Part shown: positions 11,030 to 21,003 of the stretch, in pieces | Layout of the letters: each line of letters opens with the position of its first letter | Position numbering within the stretch: position 1 is the first letter of the stretch | DNA from: Peronospora farinosa | Taxonomy: Eukaryota > Oomycota > Peronosporomycetes > Peronosporales > Peronosporaceae | Reading direction: 5' to 3' | Length of the DNA: 64,000 nucleotides | Assembly: GCA_947646735.1 (NCBI GenBank) | Contig: CANTFK010000807.1 | Span: 62,001-126,000 of the forward strand | The notes under the pieces: generated by a model | Database searches by the model: none | Seen by the model: only the letters and a program-made list of their open reading frames with translations | Told to the model about the DNA's origin: nothing | Program-made: the position numbers and the translations under genes

Positions 11030-11350
11030 AAGCTGCTAGGGTCTGGCCGGCGGTCACATTTATTCTTCGCCAATGATGTCCAGTCGTAGCCAGCCAGTCT
11101 GGTCCTTAAATGTTAAGTTTCCTCAAGCGATGTGAAGCTTTTTGCGAGACGACAGGCCGTAATGACGGGTGCTAGTTCACGGCCGCTAGCATGATCGATG
11201 CGTATTGTTCATATTTGTATAAGTCGCGACGTTAATGGCGATGATCGTACCGCTAAGGTTGCGCTGAAGCAGGTTGACAGCTTCCGAAAAGCCGTGCGAT
11301 GAAGTTGCCACACCCCACCACCAGCAGAAGCAAGCGAAGACTGGGCAATG
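11030..11350 (-). pseudogene. CAP/SCP pseudogene (N-terminal half), minus member of a decayed divergent pair
   Basis: Read on the minus strand from 11350, the bases align with the start of the CAP gene at 54537-55409: PQSSLA-like signal coding, a segment coding VNLLQRNLSGT, a CATGCTAGCGGCCGTGAAC block and GGCTGGCTACGACTGGAC. Multiple stops and frameshifts are present, for instance TAG where the intact gene has an AAG codon after GTGAAC. Its partner is the plus-strand fragment at 12501. Confidence 0.72.
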
Positions 11351-12500
11351 GCAACTAATATGTTATGGCAGTTATATGTGGTGGAAGATGGAAAGTACGA
11401 AAGTAAGTGCTTGCTTTGCATTCTTACCATATCAAGTAAGCAACCGGAGGCCAACGTCCGGGTCTGGTCTTTGCCGATATTCACGTACACGCTGGGTTAC
11501 CCTCTGGCATTTTTCGCACACCGAGCGCTACATCATGAGGACAGCGGCTCAGGCCGTCTAATGTGGAGCTTGTGGTTCACGAAGGTGATTTTTGGTCGTA
11601 TTTATTCTCGCCGATGGCGCTGACAACAGTTGTCTGCTTCGTATGCCTGCAACGAAGATACGTTGCGGCGGAATTGCGCCAACCCAGAGTTGTGGCGCCA
11701 GTGCAACGTATCTCCGTTGCAGACATACAAAACAGACAACTATTTTCAGCGCCATCGGCCAGTGCATCGCTGCCTCAATTGTATCAAGGGAATAACTTAT
11801 TAGAAACAAGACACAAAATGTCGAACCATGCGCGACATGGCTTGAGATTCTGTGCGCAAGCTCACAGCGTTCATCAAAAAAGCTTCAACATACAACAAAT
11901 GTTGACTTAACAGTGTTGCGTTTGAGCCTTTTCTTGCGACGGCACACACGTGATTGTATCGGTCCGTTGTGAGGTGGTGCCATTGCTGGTGTTCCAAGTT
12001 GCGCACAAGTGTTCCGCGCCGTTCGATTTGACGTAATCTTGTATCGTCGATAGCTCGATGTACTGGGTAATCCCTCTATTATCAAAAAAAACTATATGTC
12101 GCACGTACGCGTGTGCCGCTACGAAGCGGGCACGAGCGTTCATCGTGAACAACCGGCGGTAAATATAACACTACAACGCTCGACATGAAAATCAGCTCAA
12201 AGTGGTGTCATAATCGTTCACCATTTTTGGCCGAAACTTAGTTAGCGGCGCCATTTGTGGCGCTCGTGTTTGGGGCCTCGTGCATTTACTGACATCGGGA
12301 TTTACTCTCTTTCTGGATTGCACAGTGCATGTGCCGGCATTTGTGTCAGCGCATCAATATCTATGCAATATGAGATAGAGGCAAAAAACTTTCAGCCTGA
12401 GCTCTGGGCATCATCGAAGGATCGATCGCGTGCCCCTAAGCAACCATCAAATTTCAATTTCCATCTGTCGCCCAACTCAATCGCAAAGGCTATGTCGCCA
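11351..12500. other. Decayed bidirectional CAP promoter region
   Basis: This interval aligns in patches with the 55410-56426 intergenic region between the intact divergent CAP genes. Shared stretches include AGCAACCGGAGGCCA near 11440 and GCACAGTGCATGTGCCGGC near 12320, in the same order. Both flanks are CAP 5' ends pointing outward. An additional palindrome has appeared at 11611-11756. Confidence 0.6.
11611..11756. repeat. Imperfect palindrome of about 146 bp
   Basis: The left arm starting CGATGGCGCTGACAACAGTT near 11611 and the right arm ending ATTTTCAGCGCCATCG near 11756 are reverse complements over about 54 bp with a few mismatches; both include the TTGTCTG, GCAACG and ATACGTTGC stretches. 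The spacer is GC-rich and partly self-complementary (TTGCGCC/GGCGCC). Consistent with a foldback/MITE insertion. Confidence 0.65.
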
Positions 12501-12676
12501 TGATGACAATGTCAACCTTCTCTTGCTCTCCTGCATGTTGTGGCGGCTGTATCACACTTCTTGGAAATTGCCAACCCGTACCAACATTAACACGTACAAA
12601 AAAGCCTACGAAGATATGCATCTGCCATGATGACGGCCAAAACAAGCAGCCGCCACCAAGGAACTGTCGCCTCTAT
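12501..12676 (+). pseudogene. CAP/SCP pseudogene 5' fragment, plus member of the decayed pair
   Basis: Starts ATGATGACAATGTCAACC and continues with similarity to the 56427 CAP gene: ACCAACATTAACACGTACAA, AGCCTACGAAGATATGCAT and CGCCACCAAGGAACTGTCGC. A ~60-bp deletion removes the end of the signal peptide and the NLRQ region. Similarity stops exactly where the left arm of the large inverted repeat begins (12677). Confidence 0.68.
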
Positions 12677-13432
12677 CACTTCCCAATTCGCGCCTTCGAG
12701 CAACAACGGCCAAGAGACGAAGACCTTCAAAGAGCCGGTCAACCGGCCCCCTCCGACCAGGGCGGGAAGTCCCTCCAACGGGAGGCCCAGGATAAGAGGG
12801 GGAGGTTTTCCCTCTGCTGCGTGCGCTATGGGGGGCAAGCGCAGCGTGCGAACCGTAAGGGGAGCACCAACCCTGTTACCCCCGGGGGGAGAGGATCGAC
12901 GACCGCGGTTATCATTCCCTCTTTCCCCAATAGTTCCTGCTATTCTACGTCAGCCTTCAAGACGCCGATTCGATCGCTGAGCGCGAATCTCGGTCCCACG
13001 AAGTGAACTTGCCAAGAACGTGAATTGATCGGCCCGTCCAGGTGCATCAGCGGTCGATCGGGACTGATCGGTGTGGTGCCCGGCGCTTGTTGCGATCATT
13101 GAGCCACTGTTTACACCTCGGGCTGGATACCCGATTCCACGTGCCCTTTTCGGAGTGTCCCCCGTGACGCCCGACGTCTCGAGCCAGCAGATTGAGCCAG
13201 CGAGGCGAAGAATGACGAAGTCCTGGTAGAAGCACTCCAGACATCTTACCAATCCTTAATGTTTGTAATAGACGGTCTGTTCTTTCTCTCAAGGATTGCT
13301 GTAACGTGTCTCATTCATTACACGCCAACCGTATAATGACTGAGACACGTGGCAGCTGCACTAACTATGGTGCGCCATCACAGGATAAATTACGGCAGGC
13401 TTTATTCGCCATGATGTTATCGACATTAACGG
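12677..13432. repeat. Left arm of a ~2.3-kb inverted repeat
   Basis: This ~755-bp segment is nearly identical, in reverse complement, to 14213-14971. A 100-codon frame on the minus strand at 12950-13252 recurs with one residue changed on the plus strand at 14395-14697. The outer edge starts CACTTCCCAATTCGCGCC; the inner edge ends GATGTTATCGACATTAACGG. The outer 570 bp are visibly GC-richer than the flanks. No known protein domain was recognised. Confidence 0.85.
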
Positions 13433-13856
13433 ATATTTACAGTCAGGCTCTCCGACTGGACGTTCCCGTGGTGGAGAGTGTCGGCTGCACGCTTATCGGA
13501 TGTGGTCGAGAGTTCCGATCTTCGACTAGCCCTCATGACTTTGCCTGATTCAGTTGATATGCGCTACGCATTGTTGAGTCCGCATGCACGTTCAACGTTT
13601 ACGGTATATCATCGGCAATCTACTGAGACGCAGACTTTGTTGACTCGAGCGATTCAGATGAGTGGCGACGCTCATTCTGTCTGTATGGTCGTTGACGTCG
13701 GTGAAGGATGCCTCGCTCAAAGTAGCTTGGTCGAAGGTGCTAGTAAGACGTAAGACCTGTACGTGGCGCCGTCTCCGTCGACGGTGACGGTGACACACGC
13801 CCTCTGCACTGAGGCCCCGGCCGAAACTGGCCAGTGGACTGCCGGGGCGCAGAATG

Positions 13857-14228
13857 AAAGGGTGTGCACTCACCGCGATGATGACTGCGTGCTTTGCGTA
13901 CGTACAGGTCTTAGCGTCTAGGAGCACCTTCGACACAAACTATCTTTGGCGAGGACACCTTAGTGATATGACGAACATACAGACGAATGAGCTCGCCACT
14001 GATCTGATGGCTCGGGTCAACAAAGAGCGCGTCGCTCATGGATTGCCGATGATCTACTCAAGCAAAATATGCTGCAACTACAGCACAGCGTCATGTCAAG
14101 GATCAGTCAAAGTCTGACTTCTTGTCGAACATCGGAACCTCGACCCCCGAAAAGCGTGTAGCCGACGCTGGCTACAAGCGAGGACCAGTCGTAGCGGAGA
14201 GCATTGACTTAAAATCGGTTATATGTCG
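13857..14228 (+). pseudogene. CAP/SCP pseudogene inside the inverted-repeat loop
   Basis: An 87-codon frame contains ARVNKERVAHGLPMI, as in the intact CAP gene at 15480 (same string ending LPVI). After a frameshift the sequence continues with KDQSKSDF, TPEKRV and a derivative of DAGYKWERL. The signal-peptide part is altered, and the C-terminal half is replaced by the right arm of the inverted repeat at about 14213. It is a close paralogue of the 15480 gene. Confidence 0.78.
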
Positions 14229-14971
14229 ATAACATCGTGGAGAATAAAGCCTGCCGCAATTTATCCTGGGTTGGCGCACCATGAGTTAGTGCAGCTGTAA
14301 CGTGTCTCAGTCATTATACGGTTGGCGTGCTCAGATAGAGGCGTACAGCAATCTTTTTTGAGAAGAACAGACCGTCTATTTCAAACATTAAGGATTGGTA
14401 AGATGTCTGGAGTGCTTCTACCAGGACTTCGTCATTCTTCGCCTCGCTGGCTTAATCTGCTGGCTCGAGACGTCGGGCGTCACGGGGGACACTCCGAAAA
14501 GGGCACGTGGAATCGGGTATCCAGCCCGAGGTGTAAACAGTGGCTCAATGATCGCAACAAGCGCCGGGCACCACACCGATCAGTCCCGATCGACCGCTGA
14601 TGCACCTGGACGGGCCGATCAATTCACGTTCTTGGCAAGTTCACTTCGTGGGACCGAGATTCGCGCTCAGCGATCGAATCGGCGTCTTGAAGGCTGACGT
14701 AGAATAGCAGGAACTATTGGGGAAAGAGGGAATGATAACCGCGGTCGTCGATCCTCTCCCCCCGGGGGTAACAGGGTTGGTGCTCCCCTTACGGTTCGCA
14801 CGCTGCGCTTGCCCCCCATAGCGCACGCAGCAGAGGGAAAACCTCCCCCCTCTTATCCTGGGCCTCCCGTTGGAGGGACTTCCCGCCCTGGTCGGAGGGG
14901 GCCGGTTGACCGGCTCTTTGAAGGTCTTCGTCTCTTGGCCGTTGTTGCTCGAAGGCGCGAATTGGGAAGTG
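14213..14971. repeat. Right arm of the ~2.3-kb inverted repeat
   Basis: Reverse complement of 12677-13432, ending GCGCGAATTGGGAAGTG at 14971. Just outside, GTTACAGCAATCCTTATAG repeats in reverse a motif (AAGGATTGCTGTAAC) found inside the left arm at about 13291. The unit may therefore once have been present in tandem. Confidence 0.85.
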
Positions 14972-15479
14972 GTTACAGCAATCCTTATAGATGCAGATGT
15001 TGATGCATAAATGTAAGTTGCTGACACTATCCTTCCTTGATAATGCCAAAAATATCGTTCGAGACCGGAGGACAATGGAATGTAGTCCTGTGGTGACCAC
15101 TCCGACTTTTCAGTGGTTCTTGCGTTTCGTGCCCCTCCCGCTTGTACTGCCGAACTCACTAGAAAACATATTTATGTGGTAAAATTGTCACAATCACGAC
15201 AATTTGATAGCGGTTGTTGTCACATTGAGACGCACTAAACCATTTGTTCGATGTTTTCGGCTATCTCGTCATCGTGCGGAAATTTGTCAGTCATACTTCG
15301 CTGTCTCAGCCGATATGCCGCGACACTTGTTTGCAAGTCCAAATTGCGTGTGGGTTGCTATTAGGTAATTTCCATGTTAACTGTCTCGGCACAATGCTTC
15401 GCAGTACTGGCTCCGTCAAACGAATTATAGCTTTTGTCTACATGGCATTCTCCAATTTGCCCTACTTCGTCAATCAGCT

Positions 15480-16046
15480 ATGGTTGCCATTATGCAATCT
15501 TCAACACTTTTTTTGCTTACTCTCGGTGCTACATTCAACGCTGTATCCAAAGCAACCAATTTACAACAAGCGCACCGCGACCTTAGTGACACCACTTACT
15601 CCCAGAAGGATGAGTTAGCCACTGCTCTACTGGCTCGGGTCAATAAAGAGCGCGTCGCTCATGGATTGCCGGTGATCTGCTCGAACAAAAAGCTACAAGC
15701 TGCAGCACAGCGTCATGTCAAGGATCAGTCAAAGTCTGACTTCATGTCGGACTTCGGAACCGACGACTCAACCCCCGAAAAGCGTGTAAACGACGCTGGC
15801 TACAAGTGGGAACGTCTAGCGGAGAACATTGACTCGACAAACGCCGATGTAGATGCTGTCGTGGACTGGTGGATGAAGACCCAGAGTCGTGACAACCTCT
15901 TGGGAAACTTCACCATGATAGGATCGGCGTACGCGTACAATGAAAACACGTCCAGCAAGTACTTCTGGGTGCAGGTGTATGCTACGGGTAGTTTAGAGGA
16001 GTGTGATGGGCATAAACCAGCTATAGATGTTCGCGCATGTTTATAG
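15480..16046 (+). CDS. Secreted CAP/SCP-like protein with altered cavity residues
   Basis: A single exon of 188 residues. The signal peptide covers about residues 1-24 (STLFLLTLGATFNAVSKA), followed by NLQQAHRDLS. The CAP domain runs from about 44 to 170 with RVNKERVAHGLPVICSNKKL, QRHVKDQSKSDFMS and AGYKWERLAENI. The first conserved cavity His is Asp91 (DFMSDFG versus DFMSHKG in paralogues), the second is Arg137 (SRDNLLG versus SPGH-LENILG), and the final motif is KYFWVQVYATG instead of HYWSQEFG. There is almost no tail after EECDG. It is intact and probably secreted, but its ligand- or metal-binding cavity should differ from the paralogues. Its upstream region abuts the large inverted repeat. 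Confidence 0.88.
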   Translation: MVAIMQSSTLFLLTLGATFNAVSKATNLQQAHRDLSDTTYSQKDELATALLARVNKERVAHGLPVICSNKKLQAAAQRHVKDQSKSDFMSDFGTDDSTPEKRVNDAGYKWERLAENIDSTNADVDAVVDWWMKTQSRDNLLGNFTMIGSAYAYNENTSSKYFWVQVYATGSLEECDGHKPAIDVRACL

Positions 16047-16848
16047 TTCATCCAACAGGTTTTCTATTAGCAGACCAAAACTTTTGAGCTGATCGACGTC
16101 GTATTTATATAAGGAGAAAATATTAGCAACTTTGATTTTCTTGTGCTTTCCCGAGAGTGGGGTATCTCCATTTCTCAATGCATTTGTTAACTATCCTCAT
16201 AAACCTGAGGACCTATCCCCGCTGTTGCACAAAAAGAGGCATGCGAATGGTGACATCGACCCAACATTGATCACCTAGATATTCTGAGGTGGCAAGGCGG
16301 CGAATACGCGTCGCCTGATCAAGCACCCTCAAGCGTTACGTGCACCATAGTCAAGCACAATATATGACACTGAAGAAGGTGTCACATTTTGTGTGTTGTA
16401 TATAGAAAAAGAACATACATTGTCGACTGCATGAGAGCAAGAAATCATGTACAGGACAATAAGGGGACCTTTCGGCTACGACATCCACAGGTGAGATTAC
16501 AATGATGCGGTCGGTATACTAAGATACCGCCGTATAAACTTAGCTTGATTATGGTGCACGTTCAAGTAACCGTGGTGGAAATTGGTGGGGGCTGACTAAC
16601 TAATGATGCACGTCAGATTCTAAAAAGCGGTGCGGACAACAATTACAACACAAGCTGTTCGTTGCGATCTCTTATGTTGCGCAGTTTGCTGCTACCCGAA
16701 GCCCTATCAATTGGGTGTCACACTTAATAAAGCCCTTAACGCAACTGACTCACTTCAATGTCCTTACGTTGCTTATCATTCGTATCAGTTGCGCTTCACC
16801 AACCCTCATCATGTCCTCAGCTTTATATTTTCACACCAGTCAATTAGT
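16047..16848. other. Intergenic, no gene recognised
   Basis: No domain-bearing frame seen between the CAP gene and the UXT-like gene. It must contain the UXT-like promoter. Confidence 0.45.
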
Positions 16849-17193
16849 ATGACGACTGATTCCGAGTCCTCGGCTGTCGCTCTGCAGCGCTACATTGCCT
16901 TTGTCGAAGAGATTCTGCGTCCGCAACTTAGGCAAACACTCGCTCATCGTGATGCATTAGCTCAGGAGGTGCACGAATACCAGAAATTGCGTGAATTGTT
17001 GCAGGAATTGACCCATTCAAAGCTTCAGTCATTGCAAACATTGCTCGATATTGGAGAGCGTTTTCACGCGCGTGCTAAGGTGGATGACACGTCACTCGTT
17101 ACAGTGGACATTGGTCTGAATTTCCACGTAGAAATGACGGTCCCAGAAGCTCAAATATTTGTACAGAAGCATTTATTCGACTTGACTGAGTAA
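16849..17193 (+). CDS. UXT-like prefoldin alpha-type subunit, short at the C-terminus
   Basis: 114 residues from ATG 16849. The first helix (LQRYIAFVEEILRPQLRQTL, then AHRDALAQEVHEYQKLREL) and the beta segments VTVDIGLNFHVEMTVPEAQI follow the human UXT pattern (YETFISDVLQRDL...HRD; DLGCNFFV; LTLAEALKFI). UXT is a subunit of the R2TP/prefoldin-like co-chaperone and a transcription cofactor. The second coiled-coil helix of about 40 residues expected after DLTE is absent: the frame ends in TAA, and an LTR begins 73 bp downstream. Either the lineage protein is short, or the retrotransposon insertion and decay removed the 3' end. Coding similarity starts at 16849 although the frame is open further upstream. 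Confidence 0.72.
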   Translation: MTTDSESSAVALQRYIAFVEEILRPQLRQTLAHRDALAQEVHEYQKLRELLQELTHSKLQSLQTLLDIGERFHARAKVDDTSLVTVDIGLNFHVEMTVPEAQIFVQKHLFDLTE

Positions 17194-17266
17194 TTAAGAT
17201 TGTAGACTAAGAATTAAGAGAAAAAGAGCTACACTAAATGTTTATACGCTGTATAGGAAGCAAAAC

Positions 17267-17823
17267 TGTAGACGAACACTTCAAAGAAGCTGCCACGTGC
17301 TACGAGCACACACCTCCAAGCAGCTTGAGGAAGCGATGTACCGTCTTACCTCCGCGTGCGGTGGTGGTCGGCACCGAAGCGCTGTACCAACTGTTGCCGG
17401 TCGCCTAAGCAAACCGCGCAACGAATTCCTAAAAGTACTTAACTTACTACACGCTGAAGCTTAACAAGCTTCTCGTGCGCAGTGATAGGTAGGTAGCAAA
17501 TTCAAGACTGACTTATATTTAGTAGCAAATAATTAAATCTAACTTCTGACTGGTTGAATGCAAAGATCGGATACGTTTCTCTTTGGCCTACGTGAAAGCT
17601 TGTTATATTAAGGCTCGCCGTCCTTGGCGCCTTCATGACGCCAAGTCCCAACTGGGCGTCATCCTCGTCAGATGTGATCGATCTATAGATATCACATTAA
17701 CGAGGGTGGGTCACATTGATGTGCCGCACCCAAGTGGCAGGCCTAAGGTACCTCAAACCCTTTTAAAATTCCCCATTTAGTATTATATACTTAACGGACT
17801 CGTGTAAACATTGGCCCATTCCA
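17267..17823 (-). repeat. 3' LTR of element A
   Basis: Read on the plus strand it starts TGTAGACGAACACTTC and ends near CCCATTCCA, a decayed form of the CCCGTTACA seen in element B. Shared blocks with the other LTR include CTCGTGCG.AGTG, AAATTCAAGACTGA and CCCA.CTGGG. Confidence 0.7.
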
Positions 17824-17986
17824 CCATCCAACTCTTTAGAGCGATTTTTACTTTTTGCAAGATATTGAAAGCAAGAAGGTGCCACTAAAACGTGGTAAGG
17901 CTGGCAAGTAACCTTCGAAGGCGCCCATGCAGACCAACAAAAAGCGCTCGCACCGCGATAACTCATAGCCGTCACTAAGTGTCTCT

Positions 17987-19362
17987 GTGACAACGCCGAC
18001 ATCTAATGTCAGCTTGTCAGCAGAGAACACAGATCCGACCCACCATTGTGTGGATAAAGATCTGATTCTTTTTGTAGACGACAATGAGAGAACTCCATTT
18101 CCATCACCTCAAAGTGGTGATGAGCACAGTGCTCTGATGGGACATTTGTCCCCATCATTTGAGACACATAACCTTCAGGAAACTTCCATGCTTCCTGACA
18201 GCGAGGGTCATGTCGAGTCGTCTGCGCCAACGAGCGCAGCGATCGCAACTAAGTGCGCTGCTTCAAAAGGGGGAAACATCCGCGACTCAACAGCCAGTCG
18301 GCGATTTTATATCGACCGCTTCTGCCAACCCTACGTCTGACGTCTTGACAATTCAATATGGAGAGTCAAACTCAGGCGAGGTGAGCAAAAAGCTCCTTCG
18401 ACTTCACAGTCGGCTCTCTAGCACGCCGTCGCAAGGGCGGGTACATGAGTGATGGTTTGCCAGTGATGACACCGCCATGCGAATAATCACGTTCGATTGG
18501 TAATAGTGCGACGTTCCTGGAGCGTACCACTATTGACGCTTATAAACTGTGTAGCGTCTTTCCGTCGTGGAAAAGACAGGGTAAAGCACGAGGTCGTTCT
18601 TTTCCTATCCCCGTCGTGTAGCGTTCTAACGAAACAACCGACAAATACGAAGCAGAGTTCCTACGCCGTTTTAGACCGCATGCAGATGCAGCGTATCAGC
18701 TTTGCTATGACGCATGTGAGGGAAATATCAGGTGATAACATACCCCTACACCTTCTCGCTACGCTGCCCTTGCTAGTCCATCAGGACCTAGCAGAGTGAG
18801 TGTATCAGGTCTTCTGCTCGTAAACAGCATCCAGCCTAGGCACGTCGACGCGCAAAGCGTCAACTGGTTTTCAAGAGTCGAAACTCTTCGGATATCCTTT
18901 ACATTGGATAAGGATTTGAAGCTTTTGCTTCGCATGGCGGTGAGCAAACACCCTTCCAACGAGGAAGCGTTTGTTCCCACCCGCATCCACCAACACAGGT
19001 GGTACCCGGTAGGGACGCTGATTACGCCTAACAACTTGCGCCTGTCTAACCCTCTGCCGTTCAGTCGCAGGCAGAGAACGTTCGCTAAAGAGAGAGATGG
19101 CGGATCTCTCGAATCAAGTCTCGCGACTGACTTTGTATTTACAAAATGTGAGAGCGAAGGACCGTCAGAGGTATGACCCCCTAAAACTTTGCTTGGATCT
19201 TTTGAAGCCACTGTGATGAGAGACCCGCGTCAAGCGCGGAGTCCTCCTCGATCACCGATTCCTCTGTCGTCTCCCTCGTATACGGTAAGTCATTCGACTT
19301 CCTCGTCGCCTGATCGGTCGCGACGCTCGACTCACAGTCGACGTCACCATCGGTCTCGTTAG
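17987..19362 (+). pseudogene. Remnant of the antisense gene of element A
   Basis: Runs opposite to gag and integrase. Fragments DLILFVDDNERTPFPSPQ, SGDEHSALMGHLSPSFE and, near the end, SRLTLYLQNVRAKDRQRY followed by an Arg/Ser-rich stretch correspond in order to the antisense gene of element B (62001-63236). Several frameshifts and stops. Confidence 0.6.
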
Positions 19363-19780
19363 ACCAATGTGGATATGTGATCTCTTCTGGATAACATACC
19401 GTTTCAGACGACCCACGTAAAATACGGGGTGCGTCTTCATATACGGTGGGAGAGTGAGCCTATAATTTAGGTCTCCAACTTCTTTAACTACTGTAAAGGG
19501 CCCAATGAATTGGAGCTATAGCTTAGTAATACCACCAGGTAATACATAAATTGCATGTTTAGGTAAGGTAGCAGTACTTAATAGCACTTTGTCCCCCACA
19601 CTGAAGTGTTCATTGTGTTTGCGACCATGTTGGTACGCATATTGTTTTTGGTTGTCTATGCGCTTGCCATTGCGTCACGAACTTTACGTGTGATGGCAAT
19701 TCTCTCATCCACGAAACACTGAACGTCACTCTAATGGACAATAATATCGAACGCATCTCCTGCACATATTCTTGCAGAGA
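19211..19780 (-). pseudogene. Integrase C-terminal remnant of element A
   Basis: Minus-strand readings FVDERIAITRKVRDAMASA, then THPVFYV and GRLKRYV, correspond to the segment after the integrase core and the GPY/F-like end of Ty3/Gypsy integrases. Frames are broken several times. It joins directly to gag at about 19740, marking the internal deletion. Confidence 0.65.
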
Positions 19781-20416
19781 GCGTTTCGCCTGTCGTGCTC
19801 CAAAGAAGCGCGCTATAAGAAACACTTCGTTGTTAGGGGGCTGATACATGGTGCGAAATTAGAATTTAAAGATCGCCCATGATGGAAATGCATCAGCATT
19901 AGCCATCAGCGCAGAGTATGCCCAATCTGACGCTTTGCCACGCAAGTTGGACATGGCATACGACACCATCCTGGTGTCATCTTTGATGAGCTGCGCCACT
20001 CCACATTTCTCCACAGCTAATAGCCAGTGAACAATCGTGTGAGGGCTAGTTCCATCGAGCTTCGGAGGGTCCATCCAAATGGGCCTCGGTTGAGCAGGTC
20101 GGGCAGAGAGCGTCTCAACAGTTCTGTTGAGCGCCTCATTCCGTGCCTGCTCAAGCCTAAGATCATCCTGAGTCTTATTGATGGACTCAGCGGTGGCTTG
20201 GCTGTTTACCTCGGACGCGTTTCTACGCTTTCCGAGCACAAACGCCTCAAATTGCTCCAACTGAGAAACATGTTGCCCAGGAGGACAATGCAAGAGATTG
20301 ACCAGGGCTTGTTCACCAAGTTCCTGCGCCATATGCTCTGCTAACTCCCTATGATGTTGGGAAAGGTGAGGGAAGTCACTACAGTCCATATTAAGGACCA
20401 TCTTAACCACACGCAT
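19740..20416 (-). pseudogene. gag of element A (N-terminal and central part)
   Basis: A 185-codon frame (20416-19859) followed, after a frameshift, by MYQPPNNEVFLIARFFGARQ. It contains the capsid-like LDGTSPHTIVHWLLAVEKC, NLRGKASDWAYSALMA and the ARQAKRSLQEYVQEMRS helix also seen in element C gag ([17 protein letters not shown]). The zinc knuckle and everything beyond have been deleted. Confidence 0.75.
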
Positions 20417-20460
20417 TCTCAGAGAGACGGGTCGTGGGAAGGACTACTAGTGCTACCAAG

Positions 20461-21003
20461 TGTAGACGGGCACTTCTAGAACCGTGCTACTAGCACACAC
20501 CTTCAGCACAAGCGAGGAAGCGGTAAGACCGTCTTACCTTCGCGTACGAGGGTAGTTGTGTGGTTGGTCGACTGCTTAAGCAGTCGTACCACCAGTTGCC
20601 TCTCGCTTAAGCGACAGTGCAACGAACTTCTTAACAAGAAGGCACCGACGTCACGCAGAAGCTTCTTCAGCCTCTCGTGCGTAGTGCTTATGTTTAAGCA
20701 AATTCAAGACTGATTTATATTTAATAGAATTCAACTAAATATAAATCTAACTACTGATTGGTTAAGATGTAATGATGGGTGACATCTATATAGATGCGCA
20801 TTCCAACATGCGAGCTTAATTATATCTAAGCTCTCTCAATGACGTCACTGACTGACGCCATTTGATGACGCCTATTCCCAGCTGGGATTCACCAATGAAA
20901 ATGTGAATACACTTAGTGTATATCACATACGCAAGGTGGTGACACATGGTGTGTTTTACCCGAGCGACAGGTATTAAGTACCTTATCAGACCTGCCCGTT
21001 ACA
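20461..21003 (-). repeat. 5' LTR of element A
   Basis: In minus orientation it runs from TGTAACGGGCAGGTCTG (at 21003) to CGTCTACA (at 20461), the canonical TG...CA ends. It is followed by the spacer CT and primer-binding site TGGTAGCACTAG, identical in its first 10 bases to that of element C. Confidence 0.8.

Larger units (their letters stand above)
17267..21003 (-). mobile_element. Ty3/Gypsy element A: pol-deleted derivative with two LTRs
   Basis: Two related LTRs (17267-17823 and 20461-21003) flank a short interior. In minus orientation the order is LTR, primer-binding site (20449-20460, reverse of CTTGGTAGCACT), gag, a junction at about 19740 straight into the integrase C-terminus, an antisense gene remnant, LTR. 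Protease, RT, RNase H and the integrase core are absent. The LTRs are visibly diverged, and no matching 5-bp duplication is seen at the flanks (AAAAC versus AATGT), so the insertion is old. It belongs to the same lineage as elements B and C. Confidence 0.8.

Noticed and set aside
11209..11490. 93-codon minus frame as a new small gene
   Set aside because: It is the frame-shifted N-terminus of the decayed CAP copy.
12587..15100. Several 80-170 codon frames in the inverted-repeat arms
   Set aside because: Frames are GC-driven and Pro/Arg-rich, occur on both strands, and show no conserved domain; treated as repeat DNA, not genes.
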